This document shows, piece after piece, positions 28,693-32,137 of a stretch of 32,137 bases of DNA; the stretch's first letter is position 1; each line of letters opens with the position of its first letter. The notes under the pieces were generated by a model. It was not told where the DNA came from, ran no database searches, and was given only the letters and a program-made list of their open reading frames with translations. Position numbers and translations under genes: made by a program. The stretch comes from CAYHSR01 sp043821725 (GTDB lineage: Bacteria > Patescibacteriota > Patescibacteriia > Magasanikbacterales > GWA2-37-8), in assembly GCA_043821725.1 (NCBI GenBank), contig JBDRCM010000025.1, positions 1 through 32,137 on the forward strand, in the 5' to 3' direction.

Positions 28693-30405
28693 CTACTTAT
28701 GCGTAGCCGCTGTAAAGCGCAGCTGCATTTCTTTTTTTTGAGAAGATCGAAGTTTTTTGAAAGTTGTTTTTGTCCAGGCATGATTCTTTAAAATTTCAGA
28801 TATCCATTGGCCACCCAATAAATGAGGCATCATTATGTAATCTGCGCCGGCTTGGTAAAGCTCTTCCAAACCATCGCTGTGATATAAATTCGCTATTATC
28901 TGCGCTTTTTTATTATGCTGCCTGATGTAAGTTATCAATGTTTTCTGGTCATCAACTTCCGGCAAAGTTGATATTATCAACCTGGCCTTATGAAGAGGTA
29001 TTTCCTCCAAAAATTCCACATCAGCGGCATCGCCAAAAAAAGCCGGAATCTGGCGACGTTTTAATTTTGATATTGCCGTGGGATCAAAATCAATCACAGC
29101 AAACTTAACTTTTTTTTCTGCCAGTGCCTCACAAACCTTCCAACCAATACGGTGATAACCAAAAATCCATACGGGATAGTCGTCTATTTTTTCTTCTTTT
29201 ATTGACCTATTTTCATCGCCTCCCAATCTGCGCAACAATGGCATAGACATCTTATAAAATTGCTCATTATAGGTAATCAGATATGAAGAGATAAAAATGG
29301 TAATAAGCGCAACCATTGTAAGGACGGCAAGTTCGGTTCCAGACAATAAACCCAACCCAACTGCGGTAAAAATCAAAATAAACCCAAACTCGCTTACCTG
29401 CCCTGCTGTCGTGCCAGCTAAAAATGAACTGCGCCGAGTATATTTCAACCATCTCATAATAAAATACAAAATAATCGGCTTGACAATCAACACCGTGAGA
29501 GAAATTATGATAGTTGGCACCAGCGCTCCACGCACGTCAGCAATACGCAATTCGCTTCCAAGCACAATAAAAAACAACACAATAAAAAAATCTCTTAATG
29601 GCTTCACCCTACTGCTGATTTCCGGTTGATATGGTGACGCGCCCAATGAAACTCCCGCGATAATCGCTCCAATTTCAATACTGAATCCAGCCCAATAGAC
29701 AAGAGAGGCAATCCCAAAGCACCATGCAACCGTGAATATAAATAGCATTTCGCTTGATTTAGCGACTTCATCTATTATAGCAGGCAGTAAATATCGAGAC
29801 ATTAAAAAAACCACGCCCACTAAAAGAAAACCTTTAGCCATTGTGATGATTGCCGTTAAATACCAAACATCCACAGAAGCTGAAGTAGTATTCAAAAAAA
29901 TCATTATTGCAACTGCAATAATATCCTGCACCAGCAAAAGCCCTATCACATAACGGCCGTAAACCGCTTCAAGATCTCTTTTATCGCTGAGCAGCTTGAT
30001 AACAATAATAGTACTGCTGAAAGTAATGGAAATAGCCAACAAAAGCGCGCCAATAAAACTGAATTTCAAAAATTGAACAACAGTCATACAAATAAGTGCT
30101 GTGGAAGCGAATTGAATGAGGCCGCCAACAAGCACTTTTTGTCCAACTTTCTTTACGTAATTTAAATTTAAACTTAAACCGACTACAAACAACAAGAGTA
30201 CGATTCCAAACTTGGCAAACGTTTTAAAAAACTGCTCATCAGCAGATACAAAATTCAAAAAAAGCGGACCAACCGCAATGCCGGCCAAAATATATCCAAC
30301 AATCAACGGTTGACGCAACATTCTCATTATAAAAGCGATCAATACTGCTATTCCCAACAAGACGCTTACTTGTAAAAAAATATTATCCATTGAAAAATAT
30401 CTCAT
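28693..30405 (-). CDS. KefB/CPA2-type cation:proton antiporter with RCK domain
   Basis: A 570-residue protein. The N-terminal ~385 residues form a 12-13 helix Na+/H+ exchanger domain with CPA2 marks LLVQDIIAV (Asp161), a discontinuous-helix region (GTTAAGQ-like, GTTAGQVSEFGFI at 331-343) and RDFFIVLFFIVLGSEL. Residues about 411-540 are a TrkA-N/RCK domain that binds a nucleotide and gates the channel. Its glycine motif reads GYHRIG (416-421), so the middle Gly of GxGxxG is His; D436 in VIDFDP, the expected ribose-binding acid strand, is present. It likely exchanges K+ or Na+ for protons. The ATG at 30405 overlaps the upstream stop by one base (TGATG), a coupling arrangement; a TTG start 3 nt earlier is less likely. 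Confidence 0.88.
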   Translation of the reverse strand: MRYFSMDNIFLQVSVLLGIAVLIAFIMRMLRQPLIVGYILAGIAVGPLFLNFVSADEQFFKTFAKFGIVLLLFVVGLSLNLNYVKKVGQKVLVGGLIQFASTALICMTVVQFLKFSFIGALLLAISITFSSTIIVIKLLSDKRDLEAVYGRYVIGLLLVQDIIAVAIMIFLNTTSASVDVWYLTAIITMAKGFLLVGVVFLMSRYLLPAIIDEVAKSSEMLFIFTVAWCFGIASLVYWAGFSIEIGAIIAGVSLGASPYQPEISSRVKPLRDFFIVLFFIVLGSELRIADVRGALVPTIIISLTVLIVKPIILYFIMRWLKYTRRSSFLAGTTAGQVSEFGFILIFTAVGLGLLSGTELAVLTMVALITIFISSYLITYNEQFYKMSMPLLRRLGGDENRSIKEEKIDDYPVWIFGYHRIGWKVCEALAEKKVKFAVIDFDPTAISKLKRRQIPAFFGDAADVEFLEEIPLHKARLIISTLPEVDDQKTLITYIRQHNKKAQIIANLYHSDGLEELYQAGADYIMMPHLLGGQWISEILKNHAWTKTTFKKLRSSQKKEMQLRFTAATHK

Positions 30406-31853
30406 CAATTACTATTTGACTTTATTATATCATATTCTTCTTTCTCTTCACAGTATTTTTTACGTACAAAAATATTTTCCCATTGATCTGACTGCGCTCT
30501 TAAATAATTTGGAAATTTTTTCACAGCATTAATGCCGTTATAGCTCGGATATTTGCTTAAATTCTTAAAAACAAACGCAGATGCCGGCACATTCCAAATT
30601 GAAGACAGCAAAAGGATGAATATTATGACCGGATACATTTTCTTTCTAAAAATTTGTACAAGGCGCGCCAAAGGAATAAAAAGCATAGGCGCAAAAACAA
30701 CAAACCACCGCACAGTGTAAGCTGAACCTCCGCCGGACTTTCCAAGCAAAGAGTAATACATTACAACGCAAAATATTGATAAAGCGCATGCGAAAAAAAA
30801 CAATTTATCAATCAATTTTTTCTCAAACGAAATTAAAAAAGGGAGAGCACAAAATCCCAGTAACAGCGCGGGATTATGAATAAAAAAACCTCTTGAACCA
30901 AATGTTACTTCAAAGAAATAGTTAAACCATTCTCGCGCACTGCCTATCGCAAAACTCGCGCCGGTGAGATTGCCGGAATTAAAAGCGGATCCTTCATACA
31001 GAAAAAATTCCTTTTGCAATGACGCAGGTATAATGTCTCCGGTAATGTATAAATTCAACGCCCAGTGCGATAGAATCGGCAGGGAACATCCCACTAAAAA
31101 ATACACGATCTTAAAAATTCGATCAATCAACAAGCCGCTGTCGCCATTGTCTTTTTCGCTCGCGAATTCGACAAAAACAAAATAAAGAAAAAATATAAAG
31201 GTAAAAAAAAGCGCAGACAAATCAATCACGCATGCCAAACCGAACAAAAATCCAACTAAAAACAAATTTTTCCTTTCCGGTGGCTTATAAGCAACGCGCG
31301 ACAAAGCAACTGCAATTGCGCACAACACTCCAGCGGGCAGATGATTATTCAAAACCGTTGAATAAGGAAAGATGGCCGTGCCTGTAATAAAAAGTGCCAA
31401 TAAAATCATTAAATGGTTTCCATTTAATGAACCCCTTACTTCACCATTGCTCTGCGTTAATAAAAAATATCCGCGGGACAAAAAATAGAAAAAAATAAAA
31501 AAAATGACTGTGAAGCTCAAAACCGAAAAAACAGTTGTAAGATAAATCATTATTTGAGAACATGCTTTCACTATAAAACCAATTTTATAAAGAAAAAAAT
31601 ACGGCACTGAAGAAAACACTGAAAAAACAGGGGGCTTGTCCGAATAGAAATGGCCGTCTATGAATACTGCGTCTCCGGTAAAAAATGAGGATTGGTCAAT
31701 CACAAATGTTTTATTTTCAACAACCTGTTCTATGGTCGCAAACCTGCTTGCATCATTCCAGCTTTGCGCTTCAAAGTGCGTTAAAAAAATCAAGCTTGTA
31801 AAAACTGCCGTTACAATCAATAATGTTGCGGCTTTTTTATATTTGAAGAGCAT
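30405..31853 (-). CDS. GT-C-like polytopic membrane protein (probable glycosyltransferase)
   Basis: A 482-residue protein with about eleven membrane helices. The first outer loop contains NDASRFATIEQVVEN, TFVIDQSS, GDAVFIDGHFYSDKPP (about 33-75). This is the pattern of GT-C enzymes related to the ArnT/PMT group, where acidic residues in the first loop bind the lipid-linked sugar and metal. A D in the first loop (D34) fits the catalytic position. The acceptor and sugar are unknown; a role in glycosylating surface proteins or lipids is inferred. It is the first gene of a two-gene unit with the antiporter, an odd pairing. Upstream, 40 nt from the start, lies element M4. Confidence 0.7.
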   Translation of the reverse strand: MLFKYKKAATLLIVTAVFTSLIFLTHFEAQSWNDASRFATIEQVVENKTFVIDQSSFFTGDAVFIDGHFYSDKPPVFSVFSSVPYFFLYKIGFIVKACSQIMIYLTTVFSVLSFTVIFFIFFYFLSRGYFLLTQSNGEVRGSLNGNHLMILLALFITGTAIFPYSTVLNNHLPAGVLCAIAVALSRVAYKPPERKNLFLVGFLFGLACVIDLSALFFTFIFFLYFVFVEFASEKDNGDSGLLIDRIFKIVYFLVGCSLPILSHWALNLYITGDIIPASLQKEFFLYEGSAFNSGNLTGASFAIGSAREWFNYFFEVTFGSRGFFIHNPALLLGFCALPFLISFEKKLIDKLFFFACALSIFCVVMYYSLLGKSGGGSAYTVRWFVVFAPMLFIPLARLVQIFRKKMYPVIIFILLLSSIWNVPASAFVFKNLSKYPSYNGINAVKKFPNYLRAQSDQWENIFVRKKYCEEKEEYDIIKSNSN

Positions 31854-31892
31854 ATATTAATAATTATTCTTAAAAGCAAAATATCAAGGACT

Positions 31893-32127
31893 GGGTCTGT
31901 CGCCAAATGCGCTTTCGTGACGAAATTAATAAATTATGAGACAAAATCGTTGATAATTCCATAGTTATCTTCGCTCGCTCGGAAAAGAAAAATTATCATT
32001 TTTCTTTTCTCTCGCTTCGCTTGATAAAAAATTTTGAGGCCTATCTGTAAGATAAGCCAAGAAATTTTGAAATGATTTTGGTCTAAATTTATGAATTGCA
32101 GTAGAAATGGTATTTGGTGGTAGGCCC
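31893..32127. mobile_element. TIR element copy M4 (core inverted relative to M1)
   Basis: A 235-bp element with ends GGGTCTGTCGCCAAAT and ATTTGGTGGTAGGCCC. Its left 45 bp and right 35 bp align to M1 in the same orientation, yet the ~150 bp between them align only as reverse complement. The inner repeats around AAATTATGAGACAAAATCGTT (about 31931) and AATGATTTTGGTCTAAATTT (about 32071) mark the inversion borders. No gene is inside. Confidence 0.8.
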
Positions 32128-32137
32128 GTTCAGTGCG

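Overview
The window looks like a low-GC bacterial chromosome segment from the Candidate Phyla Radiation (Patescibacteria). This is inferred from four things: the general look of the housekeeping proteins, a DUF3160 protein, almost no Shine-Dalgarno sequences, and three tRNA genes without an encoded CCA end. TGA is used as a normal stop, so this is not a code-25 lineage. I cannot fix the phylum more precisely without a tree.

Layout. Positions 1-2586 look like the distal end of an integron-type cassette array. Three small co-oriented genes (a membrane protein and two NUDIX hydrolases) are separated by attC-like hairpins and shared core junctions. A radical SAM gene follows on the same strand. 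Positions 3853-12514 hold a minus-strand block reading rpoB-rpoC-yebC-ruvC. It is preceded by tandem promoters and a ~255-nt structured leader. The divergent 12.5-13.9 kb gap carries a 6S-RNA-like rod and a ~234-bp TIR element. Plus-strand ftsK, a RodZ-like HTH membrane protein, recA and a small disordered protein follow. A shared terminator separates these from minus-strand mgtC. A tRNA-Ala/Phe/Pro cluster follows, with a 21-bp duplication of the tRNA-Ala 3' end and a large palindrome.

From 20.0 to 23.7 kb the content is accessory. It includes a two-gene unit encoding a MerR-type HTH fused to a GHKL ATPase plus a DUF4325 STAS-like partner, with a 37-bp palindrome over the -35 box. A membrane-anchored Cys-rich MopE-like protein, a tiny SD-led ORF with its own terminator and an ArsP-type permease follow. 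The 23.8-31.9 kb part is minus-strand and envelope-related: DUF3160 and CapA-type proteins (4-nt overlap), a block of interspersed and tandem hairpin repeats, then a GT-C-like membrane protein and a KefB-type antiporter (1-nt overlap).

Most notable are the HTH-ATPase/DUF4325 module with its operator, the cassette array, and two copies of a TIR element whose ~150-bp interiors lie in opposite orientation between same-oriented ends.
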